Position numbers and translations under genes: made by a program. The notes under the pieces are model-generated. The model worked only from the letters and a program-made list of their open reading frames with translations, made no database searches and had not been told where the DNA came from. Of a stretch of 64,000 bases of DNA, positions 37,001 to 47,600 are shown one piece after another (the first letter of the stretch is position 1; each line of letters opens with the position of its first letter). The DNA is from Megalopta genalis (taxonomy: Eukaryota > Arthropoda > Insecta > Hymenoptera > Halictidae), in contig NW_027476484.1 of NCBI RefSeq assembly GCF_051020955.1, forward strand, positions 1 to 64,000, written 5' to 3'.

Positions 37001-39190
37001 TCATGCGAAATGAACAATTTAGCTTCAAATTCATGCGAAATACACGACTTAGCTTTATATCCACGCGAAACGAACGATTTAACGTCAATATCACGTGAAA
37101 CACACGATTTCGCTTCAAATTCGTGCGAAATAGCGATTTTAAACAAACGTTTTAGCTTCAAGTTCATGCGAAATGAACAATTTAGCTTCAAATTCATGCG
37201 AATTACTCGATTTAGCTTTAAATCCACCCGAAACAAACGACTTACCGTCAATATCATGCGAAATACACGATTTAGCTTCAAATTCGTGCGAAATAGCGAT
37301 TTTAAACAAACGAATTAGCTTCCAATTCATGCGAAATGAACAATTTAGCTTCAAATTCATGCGAAATACACGAATTAGCTTTATATCCACGCGAAACGAA
37401 CGATTTAACGTCAATATCACGCGAAACACACGATTTCGCTTCAAATTCGTGCGAAATAGCGATTTTAAACAAACGATTTAGCTTCAAATTCATGCGAAAT
37501 GAACAATTTAGCTTCAAATTCATGCGAAATACACGAATTAGCTTTAAATCCACCCGAAACAAACGACTTACCGTCAATATCATGCGAAATACACGATTTA
37601 GCTTCAAATTCGTGCGAAATAGCGATTTTAAACAAACGAATTAGCTTCCAATTCATGCGAAATGAACAATTTAGCTTCAAATTCATGCGAAATACACGAA
37701 TTAGCTTTATATCCACGCGAAACGAACGATTTAACGTCAACATCACGCGAAACACACGATTTCGCTTCAAATTCGTGCGAAATAGCGATTTTAAACAAAC
37801 GATTTAGCTTCAAATTCATGCGAAATGAACAATTTAGCTTCAAATTCATGCGAAATACACGAAATAGCTTTATATCCACGCGAAACGAACGATTTAACGT
37901 CAATATCACGTGAAACACACGATTTCGCTTCAAATTCGTGTGAAATAGTGATTTTAGACAAACGATTTAGCATCAAATTCATGCGAAAAACACGAATTAG
38001 CTTTATATCCACGCGAAACGAACGATTTAACGTCAATATCACGCGAAACACACGATTTCGCTTCAAATTCGTGCGAAATAGCGATTTTAAACAAACGATT
38101 TAGCTTCAAATTCATGCGAAATGAACAATTTAGCTTCAAATTCATGCGAAATACACGACTTAGCTTTATATCCACGCGAAACGAACGATTTAACGTCAAT
38201 ATCACGTGAAACACACGTTTTCGCTTCAAATTCGTACGAAATAGCGATTTTAAACAAACGTTTTAGCTTCAAGTTCATGCGAAATGAACAATTTAGCTTC
38301 AAATTCATGCGAATTACTCGATTTAGCTTTAAATCCACGCGAAACAAACGACTTACCGTCAATATCATGCGAAACACACGATTTCGCTTCAAATTCGTGC
38401 GAAATAGCGATTTTAAACAAACGATTTAGCTTCAAATTCATGCGAAATGAACAATTTAGCTTCAAATTCATGCGAAATACACGAATTAGTTTTAAATCCA
38501 CCCGAAACAAACGACTTACCGTCAATATCATGCGAAATACACGATTTCAACTCAAATTCGTGCGAAAAAGCGATTTCCAACAAACGATTTAGCTTCAAAT
38601 TCATGCGAAATGAACAATTTAGCTTCAAATTCATGCGAAATACACGAATTAGCTTTATATCCACGCGAAACGAACGACTTAACGTCAATATCACGTGAAA
38701 CACACGATTTCGCTTCAAATTCGTGCGAAATAGCGATTTTAAACAAACAAATTAGCTTCAAATTCATGCGAAATGAACAATTAAGCTTCAAATTCATGCG
38801 AAATACACGAATTAGCTTTATATCCACGCGAAACGAACTATTTAACGTCAATATCACGTGAAACACACGATTTCGCTTCAAATTCGTGTGAAATAGTGAT
38901 TTTAGACAAACGATTTAGCTTCAAATTCATGCGAAATGAACAATTTAGCTTCAAATTTATGCGAAAAACACGAATTAGCTTTATATCCACGCGAAACGAA
39001 CGATTTAACGTCAATATCACGCGAAACACACGATTTCGCTTCAAATTCGTGCGAAATAGCGATTTTAAACAAACGTTTCAGCTTCAAATTCATGCGAAAT
39101 TAACAATTTAGCGTCAAATTCATGCGAAATGAACAATTTAGCTTCAAATTCATGCGAAATACACGAATTAGCTCTATATCCACGCGAAAC
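34055..39190 (+). repeat. Higher-order duplication, offset 2829 then 2992 bp
   Basis: About 34.06-36.20 kb matches about 36.89-39.19 kb. Both copies start at a rare variant with a 4-bp contraction (TTAGTTATATCC at about 34060 and 36890). The offset rises from 2829 to 2992 (one 163-bp monomer) near 35.2 kb, so one copy lost or gained a monomer after duplication. Confidence 0.8.
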
Positions 39191-40400
39191 GAACGATTTA
39201 ACGTCAATATCATGCGAAACACACGATTTCGCTTCAAATTCGTGCGAAATAGCGATTTTAAACAAACGATTTAGCTTCAAATTCATGCGAAATGAACAAT
39301 TTAGCTTCAAATTCATGCGAAATACACGAATTAGCTATATATCCACGCGAAACGAACGATTTAACGTCAATATCAAGTGAAACACACGATTTCGCTTCAA
39401 CTTCGTGCGAAATAGCGATTTTAAACAATCAAATTAGCTTCAAATTCATGAGAAATGAACAATTTAGCTTCAAATTCATGCGAAATACACGACTTAGCTT
39501 TATATCCAAGCGAAACGAACGATTTAACGTCAATATCACGTGAAACACACGATTTCGCTTCAAATTCGTGCGAAATAGCGATTTCCAACAAACGATTTAG
39601 CTTCAAATTCATGCGAAATGAACAATTTAGCTTCAAATTCATGCGAAATACACGAATTAGCTTTATATCCACGCGAAACGAACGACTTAACGTCAATATC
39701 ATGCGAAACACACGATTTAGCTTCAAATTCGTGCGAAATAGCGATTTTAAACAAACGATTTAGCTTCAAATTCATGCGAAATGGACAATTTATCTTCAAA
39801 TTCATGCGAAAAACACGAATTAGCTTTATATCCACGCGAAACGAACGATTTAACGTCAATATCACGTGAAACACACGATTTCGCTTGAAATTCGTGTGAA
39901 ATAGTGATTTTAAACAAACGATTTAGCTTCAAATTCATGCGAAATGAACAATTTATCTTCAAATTCATGCGAAAAACACGAATTAGCTTTATATCCACGC
40001 GAAACGAACGATTTAACGTCAATATCACGCGAAACACACGATTTCGCTTCAAATTCGTGCGAGATAGCGATTTTAAACAAACGATTTAGCTTCAAATTCA
40101 TGCGCAATGAACAATTTAGCTTCAAATTCATGCGAAATACACGAATTAGCTTTAAATCCACCCGAAACAAACGACATACCGTCAATATCATGCGAAATAC
40201 ACGATTTCAACTCAAATTCGTGCGAAAAAGCGATTTCCAACAAACGATTTAGCTTCAAGTTCATGCGAAATGAACAATTTAGCTTCAAATTCATGCGAAA
40301 TACACGAATTAGCTTTATATCCACGCGAAACGAACGATTTAACGTCAATATCACGTGAAACACACGATTTCGCTTCAAATTCGTGTGAAATAGTGATTTT
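37300..40400 (+). repeat. Paralogue of the satellite flanking element B, with the empty insertion site
   Basis: About 37.3-38.497 kb matches block I to the left of element B (offset 30549). 38494 onward matches the satellite to the right of B (offset 20268, then 20105 after one monomer). The unoccupied target AAAT is at 38494-38497. The duplication therefore predates insertion of B. Outer limits are approximate. Confidence 0.88.
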
Positions 40401-41818
40401 AAACAAACGATTTAGCTTCAAATTCATGCGAAATGAACAATTTATCTTCAAATTCATGCGAAAAACACGAATTAGCTTTATATCCACGCGAAACGAACGA
40501 TTAAACGTCAATATCACGCGAAACACACGATTTCGCTTCAAATTCGTGCGAAATAGCGATTTTAAACAAACGATTTAGCTTCAAATTCATGCGAAATGAA
40601 CAATTTAGCTTCAAATTCATGCGAAATGAACAATTTAGCTTCAAATTCATGCGAAATACACGAATTAGCTTTATATCCACGCGAAACGAACGATTTAACG
40701 TCAATATCACGTGAAACACACAATTTCGCTTCAAATTCGTGAGAAATAGTGATTTTAGACAAACGATTTAGCTTCAAATTCATGCGAAATGAACAATTTA
40801 GCTTCAAATTTATGCGAAAAACACGAATTAGCTTTATATCCACGCGAAACGAACGATTTAACGTCAATATCACGCGAAACACACGATTTCGCTTCAAATT
40901 CGTGCGAAATAGCGATTTTAAACAAACGATTTAGCTTCAAATTCATGTGAAATGAACAATTTAGCTTCAAATTCATGCGAAATACACGACTTAGCTTTAT
41001 GTCCACGCGAAACGAACGAATTAACGTCAATATCACGTGAAACACACGATTTCGCTTCAAATTCGTGCGAAATAGCGATTTTAAACAAACAAATTAGCTT
41101 CAAATTCATGCGAAATGAACAATTTAGCTTCAAATTCATGCGAAATACACGACTTACCTTTATATCCACGCGAAACGAACGATTTAACGTCAATATCACG
41201 TGAAACACACGATTTCGATTCAAATTCGTGTGAAATAGTGATTTTAAACAAACGATTTAGCTTCAAATTCATGCGAAATGAACAATTTATCTTCAAATTC
41301 ATGCGAAAAACACGAATTAGCTTTATATCCACGCGAAACGAACGATTTAACGTCAATATCACGCGAAACACACGATTTCGCTTCAAATTCGTGCGAAATA
41401 GCGATTTTAAACAAACGATTTAGCTTCAAATTCATGCGAAATGAACAATTTAGCTTCAAATTCATGCGAAATACACGAATTAGCTTTATATCCACGCGAA
41501 ACGAACGATTTAACGTCAATATCACGTGAAACACACGATTTCGCTTGAAATTCGTGTGAAATAGTGATTTTAAACAAACGATTTAGCTTCAAATTCATGC
41601 GAAATGAACAATTTATCTTCAAAATCATGCGAAAAACACGAATTAGCTATATATCCACGCGAAACGAACGATTTAACGTCAATATCACGTGAAACACACG
41701 ATTTCGCTTCAAATTCGTGTGAAATAGTGATTTTAATCAAACGATTTAGCTTCAAATTCATGCGAAATGAACAATTTATCTTCAAATTGTTACGTCTCCC
41801 GACGTATTGATGTAACCA

Positions 41819-41945
41819 TATAAATGCGGATTCGGCAAGCCAACGCCTTGCCGGGTCGAGCGCCGGGCGCTCGAAAAATTTTGGAAATAGGTGTCAAATT
41901 ACATCGTAATTTGACACCCTTTTCAGGCCCGGGCCTTCAAATCGA
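41819..41945 (+). promoter_or_regulatory. Candidate TATA box followed by a cluster of hairpins and palindromes
   Basis: TATAAA is at 41819-41824. Downstream come CGGCAAG...CTTGCCG (7-bp stem), CGAGCGC-CGG-GCGCTCG (7-bp stem, 3-nt loop), GGTGTCAAATTAC-ATC-GTAATTTGACACC at 41890-41918 (13-bp perfect stem, 3-nt loop), and the 12-nt palindrome AGGCCCGGGCCT. If TATAAA sets the start about 30 nt downstream, the last three structures would lie at the 5' end of the RNA. The start site itself is not established, and a second AT-rich TATATATTAA lies at about 41967. Confidence 0.45.
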
Positions 41946-42059
41946 CCTAGCCATAAGAACATACATTATATATATTAACCCGAACTAATTATAGGAAGAT
42001 ATACTACATTCGAGCCCCTATCCTACGCTCTCCCGATACCCATCCTACCGTTCAACCCA

Positions 42060-42177
42060 TTACCGACACCTCCGCCAACGTTATCATACGAGTAATACCA
42101 TAAGAAGCGTTCAAGCGTTTACCGACTCTTCCACTGTTGTTACCATATGCGTAATACCGTAAGACGTGTGCAAGCGT
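42060..42177 (+). repeat. Diverged 59-bp tandem repeat in the LTR
   Basis: Two head-to-tail copies begin TTACCGAC at 42060 and 42119 and share GTAATACC, TAAGA and CAAGCG. They are roughly three-quarters identical by eye. Tandem duplications in LTRs often carry enhancer sites. The same repeat is present in every LTR here. Confidence 0.6.
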
Positions 42178-42455
42178 TAGCTATAGAACACCAAAGACGC
42201 GCTCCACTAGCCGACTCACCAGCATTCCCCGGCATCCCCACTCCGGAGGATTCCCCACCACATGGTACACCCCACTCGTACCTCCCCGGAGCAGCAGCGC
42301 CCCCACAACCGAAGGAGGTCAGAACACCAGCGAAGATCGTCAGTTCTACTCCCAGCTCCACCGAGGAACGACTTCCTCTGGAGACCTCCCCGCACTTTAC
42401 TATTTCAACTCTACTCCCAGTCGTAGTTAATATTAGGAGTCTAAGTGTATCTTAA
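42147..42455 (+). CDS. LTR-internal ORF, 102 codons (5' LTR of C)
   Basis: The same Pro/Ser/Thr-rich ORF as at 8674-8982, sense to the element. No domain is recognised. Its start lies in the second 59-bp repeat copy. Confidence 0.25.
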   Translation: MRNTVRRVQALAIEHQRRAPLADSPAFPGIPTPEDSPPHGTPHSYLPGAAAPPQPKEVRTPAKIVSSTPSSTEERLPLETSPHFTISTLLPVVVNIRSLSVS

Positions 42456-42683
42456 TCTTGAATATATTCTTTAATACTTAGTTATTGTCGTACCCTTCAA
42501 TCTTCAATCCTAACTTCTTCACGGCAAAGGAAACGAGTGTCGCCTATGGTCGAACGGTTGTCTAAACCCTTTCTGACTGCCAAGTTAATATACGCACGGA
42601 GCTCACCCTGAATGCTCGGTATAGAGACTTGAGGCTTTCGGTCGGAACCTGACAACAGTCCTTCTAAGCGACATAAGCTCCCC

Positions 42684-43007
42684 ATGCCAAAACGCGCCGG
42701 TCGTAAATATCAGCTTCGGAAGCTTTGCCGAAAAACCAGCGCGATCGCTGACGGCTCACGGAGATTCGACCGCCAACGAAACTACGAGGCCCGTATCATC
42801 GCCCAGCTTCAGCGAGCCGTGAGACATCCATACGTCGAGCTGGTCCAGTGGAGCGAGCCCCGTCCGATCGACATAGACGATACCACGTCCTACCCTCCAG
42901 TCTACGCGAAGGGAGACCCACGTCGAAGGCGCTACACGACGTTCATCTTGAAGCGAGCCGCACTCCGAGCCCTCGAGGTCGCCCGATCTATCGACCCGAT
43001 GTACTAG
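42684..43007 (+). CDS. LTR-internal ORF, 107 codons, arginine-rich (5' LTR of C)
   Basis: The same ORF as at 8122-8445. The basic N-terminal half would suit RNA or DNA binding, but I do not recognise a family. Its TAG stop lies 8 nt before a splice-donor consensus at 43016-43021, so it could sit in the first exon of a spliced transcript or act as an upstream ORF. Confidence 0.35.
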   Translation: MPKRAGRKYQLRKLCRKTSAIADGSRRFDRQRNYEARIIAQLQRAVRHPYVELVQWSEPRPIDIDDTTSYPPVYAKGDPRRRRYTTFILKRAALRALEVARSIDPMY

Positions 43008-43012
43008 ACCGT

Positions 43013-43021
43013 CCGGTGAGT
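43013..43021 (+). promoter_or_regulatory. Candidate splice donor in the LTR (CCG/GTGAGT)
   Basis: GTGAGT at 43016-43021 is a strong 5' splice-site consensus. It lies upstream of the primer-binding site and could join the leader to an acceptor in front of env, for example the CAG at 48719-48721, which is 21 nt before the Env Met. This is a proposal only. The acceptor's pyrimidine tract is weak. Confidence 0.35.
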
Positions 43022-43183
43022 GCCTTTTGTAAACCGCCTATTCGCGAACGCATGAGATCCCGGTAATACACCGAACGTACGAGTCGCGTGTGTACCCAAA
43101 GGTTTGCAACGTACGTCTTGATCCGCGGTATTCGTGCGAATATATATATTTTTCGGGAAACGACGCCGCGGGACGTAACAATT

Positions 43184-43201
43184 TGGTGGCAGCGGTGGGA
43201 T
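43184..43201 (+). other. Primer-binding site of element C, tRNA-Leu type
   Basis: TGGTGGCAGCGGTGGGAT begins 3 nt (ATT) after the LTR. It is complementary to the CCA end and acceptor arm of tRNA-Leu. Confidence 0.8.
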
Positions 43202-43214
43202 CGCTAAACCTCTC

Positions 43215-44636
43215 ATGATGCCCGCGAATCCTCCAGCGGTTTCTACGCGCTCGCAAACATACGACCTCAAGTCCAAACAGTTAACGCAGGACGAATTATT
43301 CGCGATCCAGAAGTCCCTCGCTAATAAAGAGGCTCGCCTCCTAGAACAAACTAATAGCTTAGAGAGGAAAAAGGAGGAATTTCAATCTCAAGTATCCCTA
43401 GCGCAGTCAGAGATGGACCTAGACCGCGAAGCCATCCACAACGAGAACGCCCAATTACGCGAACAACTCGAAATCTTAAAAACCGAAGCAACGCGCGTAC
43501 AAAACCCCCTTTCTTCGGGCGCCTCAGAAATAACGAATCAGAACACAGGCAGTATGCCCGAACCAGAAAATTCCGGACTAACATTGAAGGCCGCGGCCGA
43601 ATCCATACCCACGTTCGACGGATCTCAACCGCCGGTCCTCCAATTCACCCGCACGTGCCTCCGAGCCAGGACCCTGATTCCTCCACACGCGGAAGGTACT
43701 CTCGCAAAATTAATAGTCAGTAAATTACGCGGACGCGCATACATTGCAATAGAAGACTGGCCTATAAGAACAGTCTCGGGAGTTTGCGACAGATTGAAAA
43801 ACGTTTTCGGATCATGCCACACTGTCGACCACTATCGCGGAGAGTTGTCGAATATTTTCATGCGTCCGAACGAACACATATTAGACTACATTAGTCGCGT
43901 CAAAGATCTGCGCGATGCAATAATCGATTGCAACAGAAGCCGCACCGATATATTTGAAATAGATGACTTCACGAGGGACTGCCTCATTCGAGGATCCGTT
44001 CCCACGATTCGGTCGCAGCTCAGGCCCCTTAGAGATAAACCTCTCCACCGCGTGTATGACGAAGCGATAAGCGTCTTTAAGGAACTAGAGCTCGATAAGG
44101 TGAGATACGAGAAGCATAACATCCGCGAGGTTCGGTTCTGCGATAACCGGGGCGAAACCCAACGCGACACCAGACCAAACATCCGCGCCGAGATAAGCCG
44201 ATATCGGTCACCGTCGCCCGCACCGTTCCGCGAGGCGCGTTCCCACGAACCGCCGCGCTCACCTTATCGCGATACGCCACCGCAGCCCGACCGTCGAGTT
44301 CCCACCAACGACTCTTACGAACGACCGCGCAGCAATTACGCCACACCAAGCCGCGACGTATACATACCTCCACCCAGACGCGAAGGTAATTCCTCTTCAT
44401 ACCCGCGAAACCAGCAGAAATTTTGCAATTACTGCAAGACGCCGGGACACGACATTCACGAATGTCGCAAGCGAGAGTACAACAACCGCATACGCGAACA
44501 GCAGGGAAACGGGAGGCCCCTCCCGTCTCACCCGAACCCGCGACGGGAGGTAACCGAAAACTCGCGCCCACAATCGATCCGGACGTTATCGAGCGAACAC
44601 ACTGTACCAGAGGAAGAGTGTCGCGAGTCACATTAA
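43215..44636 (+). CDS. gag: Gag structural polyprotein (element C)
   Basis: An intact 473-residue Gag with the same architecture as in element B: coiled coil, capsid-like region, Arg/Pro-rich segment and a CCHC knuckle at 404-417. It begins 13 nt after the primer-binding site, so almost the whole 5' leader is LTR sequence. It overlaps the pol frame up to 44636. Gag particles could still form from this copy although Pol is interrupted. Confidence 0.95.
   Translation: MMPANPPAVSTRSQTYDLKSKQLTQDELFAIQKSLANKEARLLEQTNSLERKKEEFQSQVSLAQSEMDLDREAIHNENAQLREQLEILKTEATRVQNPLSSGASEITNQNTGSMPEPENSGLTLKAAAESIPTFDGSQPPVLQFTRTCLRARTLIPPHAEGTLAKLIVSKLRGRAYIAIEDWPIRTVSGVCDRLKNVFGSCHTVDHYRGELSNIFMRPNEHILDYISRVKDLRDAIIDCNRSRTDIFEIDDFTRDCLIRGSVPTIRSQLRPLRDKPLHRVYDEAISVFKELELDKVRYEKHNIREVRFCDNRGETQRDTRPNIRAEISRYRSPSPAPFREARSHEPPRSPYRDTPPQPDRRVPTNDSYERPRSNYATPSRDVYIPPPRREGNSSSYPRNQQKFCNYCKTPGHDIHECRKREYNNRIREQQGNGRPLPSHPNPRREVTENSRPQSIRTLSSEHTVPEEECRESH
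44504..44550 (+). promoter_or_regulatory. -1 frameshift signal of element C
   Basis: GGGAAAC at 44504-44510 sits in the gag frame as CAG GGA AAC. The spacer is 44511-44518, stem arms are 44519-44527 and 44542-44550, and the loop is 44528-44541. The next pol codon starts at 44510 after the slip, in frame with the pol-env ORF. Confidence 0.85.
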
Positions 44637-47600
44637 GCCCCGATACCAAAGTGCCACACGTAATGGTTTCGTCCCCCGACTTTCCTTCCACCGGAAAATT
44701 TATGATCGACACTGGAGCCGAGCCGAATATAATCAAGGCATCGCTCCTTAACCCAAGCATAGTCGTAGATGTCGCGAATAGTATTAATATATCGGGGATC
44801 ACTGACGAAAGCGTTGCAACCCTGGGTTCTACCACCGTCAACATAGCAAACGCAGTGGTGGAATTCCACGTGGTGCCTGATACGTTCCCAATTCCTGCGG
44901 ACGGAATTTTGGGAGCAGCATTCCTCTCGGGAGAGGCAGAGATATCGTTCAGAACCAAAAGCCTGGTCTGGAACGGAAACAAATTCTCGTTTTTATCAGC
45001 AGATAGGTGTATTATCGGACCACGCGCGAGCGCGTGTATCGCGGTGAACGCCACCGGCCCGGAAATAGGCTACATTAGAAAATGCGAATTAACACCAGGC
45101 GTGATGGTGCCGCATTGCTTAGTCAAAATCTCTAACGGAAAAGCATTCGTTAACTGCGTAAACACTTCGGACAAGGCTGTCGACCTCCCCATGCCGACCA
45201 TGGAGCTGGAGGAGGTGGAAGGCATCGAGTATACCGCGGAATCACGCGAGACCAATTCAATTTCAATTCATTCAGTTGCTCAATACTTCGAATCCAGCTC
45301 TCCTAACTCGCGACGTAAAGAGATCACCGACATAATAAGTACGAGTCATCTCAGCAAAGAGGAGAGATCACACGTCGACCAAATCATTTACGAATACCAC
45401 GACGTCTTCCACCTCCCGGGTGAGCCTCTGGGAAAGACTAACGCGGTAAAACATAAAATTATAACAACCGACGAAATACCCGTACATGTAAAACAGTATA
45501 GATACCCTCCAATCCACAAAGAGGAAATCAATAACCAGATGAAGGAGCTGTTGGAACAAAATATCGTAGCTCCTTCCAAGTCACCATTCAATAGCCCTTT
45601 GTGGATTGTCCCGAAGAAACCCGACGCCGACGGGTACAAAAGGTGGCGTATGGTAGTCGATTTCAGGTCTTTAAACGAAAAGTCGATCCCGGATGCCTAC
45701 CCGTTACCAAGCATCCTAGAAATCTTAGATCAACTCGGCAGTGCAAAATATTTTAGCGTTTTCGATTTGGCCAGCGGGTTCCACCAGATCGAAATGGAAC
45801 CCGAAGACGCGGCGAAAACGGCATTCTCAACCCCTTACGGACACTACGAGTTCAAAAGGATGCCCTTCGGCCTACGGAACGCCCCCGCCACCTTTCAGAG
45901 GCTAATGGACAATATTTTATCGGGTCTCCAGGGCACGGAGCTCTTCGTGTACCTGGATGACATAGTTATCTACGCGAGAAGTTTATCAGAGCACAAGTCC
46001 AAGTTCAACAAGCTTGCCCAAAGGTTGCGGGACGCGAACCTTAAACTACAACCGTCGAAATGCGGATTTTTGCACCGCGAGGTAGCGTACCTCGGCCACA
46101 TAATAGGGGAGGACGGAGTTAAGCCCTGTCCACAGAAAATTATTGCGGTCAAAGAATTCCCCAAACCCAAAAACGTAAAGAGCCTTCGCGAGTTCCTTGG
46201 TCTGTCGGGCTATTACAGACGGTTTATCAAAAACTTTTCAAACATCTCGAAACCACTAACCACGCTGCTAAAAAAGGACACCAAGTTCGTTTGAGGTCAA
46301 CAACAGGAAAACGCCTTTCACACGTTACGAGAAGTGTTGACCACGGAGCCGCTATTACAGTATCCAGATTTCTCTAAAGAATTTAACATAACAACAGATG
46401 CTTCGGGGTATGCCATAGGCGGCATTCTTAGCCAGGGAGAACAGGGGAAAGATCGTCCCATCGCGTACGCATCTCGCCTACTTCACGGTGCAGAATTAAA
46501 TTACTCAACCATCGAGAAGGAGTGCCTAGCCATCATTTACTGTACGCAATATTTCCGGCCATACATCTACGGCCACAAATTCAACCTAATCACAGATCAT
46601 CAGCCACTCGTGTGGATGAACTCAGTCAAAGACCCTACGTCCAGGCTGCTCCGTTGGCGCCTGAAACTGGCCGAGTTCGATTACCGGATCACTTACAAAA
46701 CAGGAAAAACCAATTTAAACGCAGACGCGCTTTCACGCAACCCCGTGAGCACCCTTCCAATGTCCTCTGGCTCTGGGTCCTCCGACATGTTCGACGCCGT
46801 TAAACGACCACCGCGACCCCTTCCACCCACCCCACAGAACCCGTCACCAATCCTCGGCCGACGGCCACCATCGCGAAATGTTCCTGCCACTCCCCGCCCC
46901 AACCAACCGCCACCTAGCCCGCCATCTTCACGAAAAGATCTGCCATTTTCACCCAACGCCTCGCCTTCATCTCACCAATCCCCAACCGCCCATTCCCCTC
47001 CGCACACTCCTCGCTCTCCTACGATAACAGTGGACACGCCCACCGACAGAGCAGTCACGTCCAGCCCCGAATCACAATCGGAAACCGACAGTAGCGAGAA
47101 CATATTCGAACAATACAACCACCCCGCGAAACCAAATAGAAGAACGTTCGTGCATACACGCGACCGGTTGATTATGCGCGACGATAACCTGGTGGCGTTC
47201 ATAACAATGGACGGCCAACCCGTGGACCCCGGGGCAGTAGATCTGTTCTCAGCCGGTAGAATACCACCACTCGAAAACCTAACGTTGTCCAGGGCAAAAG
47301 TATTGAACTCCGGAAAGAAGAAATTAATCCTACTCCCCATAAAATCCACAAAACATCACGCGGCCTCGCACGAAAACATAACAGAGTCTCTCAGATCAAT
47401 ACTGGACGTCGTGACCGAACTACAACTCGATTCCTTTAGCATATCAAAGATATCAATAGACGAGACACCCTGGATCAGCATTTACAAAATTCTCTTAGAA
47501 CTATTTTCAAACACCAACACACAAATTTTCGCCTGCGGTAACGAAGTTCGGATACCCCCGATCAACGATCGATCCTCCATAATATCTGAAAACCACGACT

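Larger units (their letters stand above)
18226..41787 (+). repeat. Satellite block II, about 144 monomers of 163 bp (+ orientation)
   Basis: A 23.6-kb head-to-tail array. Monomers fall into recognisable subtypes, for example those with TTTATATCCACGCG and those with TTTAAATCCACCCG followed by GACTTACCGTCAATATCATG. Some monomers gain or lose whole ~30-bp units: extra units near 18.98, 23.8, 25.5, 27.5, 31.0, 33.65, 36.5 and 40.6 kb, and a missing unit near 35.14 and 37.97 kb. Long higher-order duplications are superimposed. There are no unique spacers and no gene. The many open frames on both strands are repeat artefacts. Confidence 0.97.
41788..43180 (+). repeat. 5' LTR of element C (1393 bp)
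   Basis: TG...CA ends with 9-bp inverted termini (TGTTACGTC/GACGTAACA). It contains a TATAAA near its start, a cluster of hairpins, a diverged 59-bp tandem repeat (42060-42118 and 42119-42177), two sense ORFs, and a splice-donor consensus near the end. I see no AATAAA or ATTAAA in the sense strand; AATACA and AATATA variants occur near the 3' end. Confidence 0.96.

Noticed and set aside
6121..41787. CRISPR-like array (30-bp repeats)
   Set aside because: The 30-bp units are contiguous and diverged with no unique spacers, nested in a 163-bp satellite and flanked by eukaryotic LTR elements.
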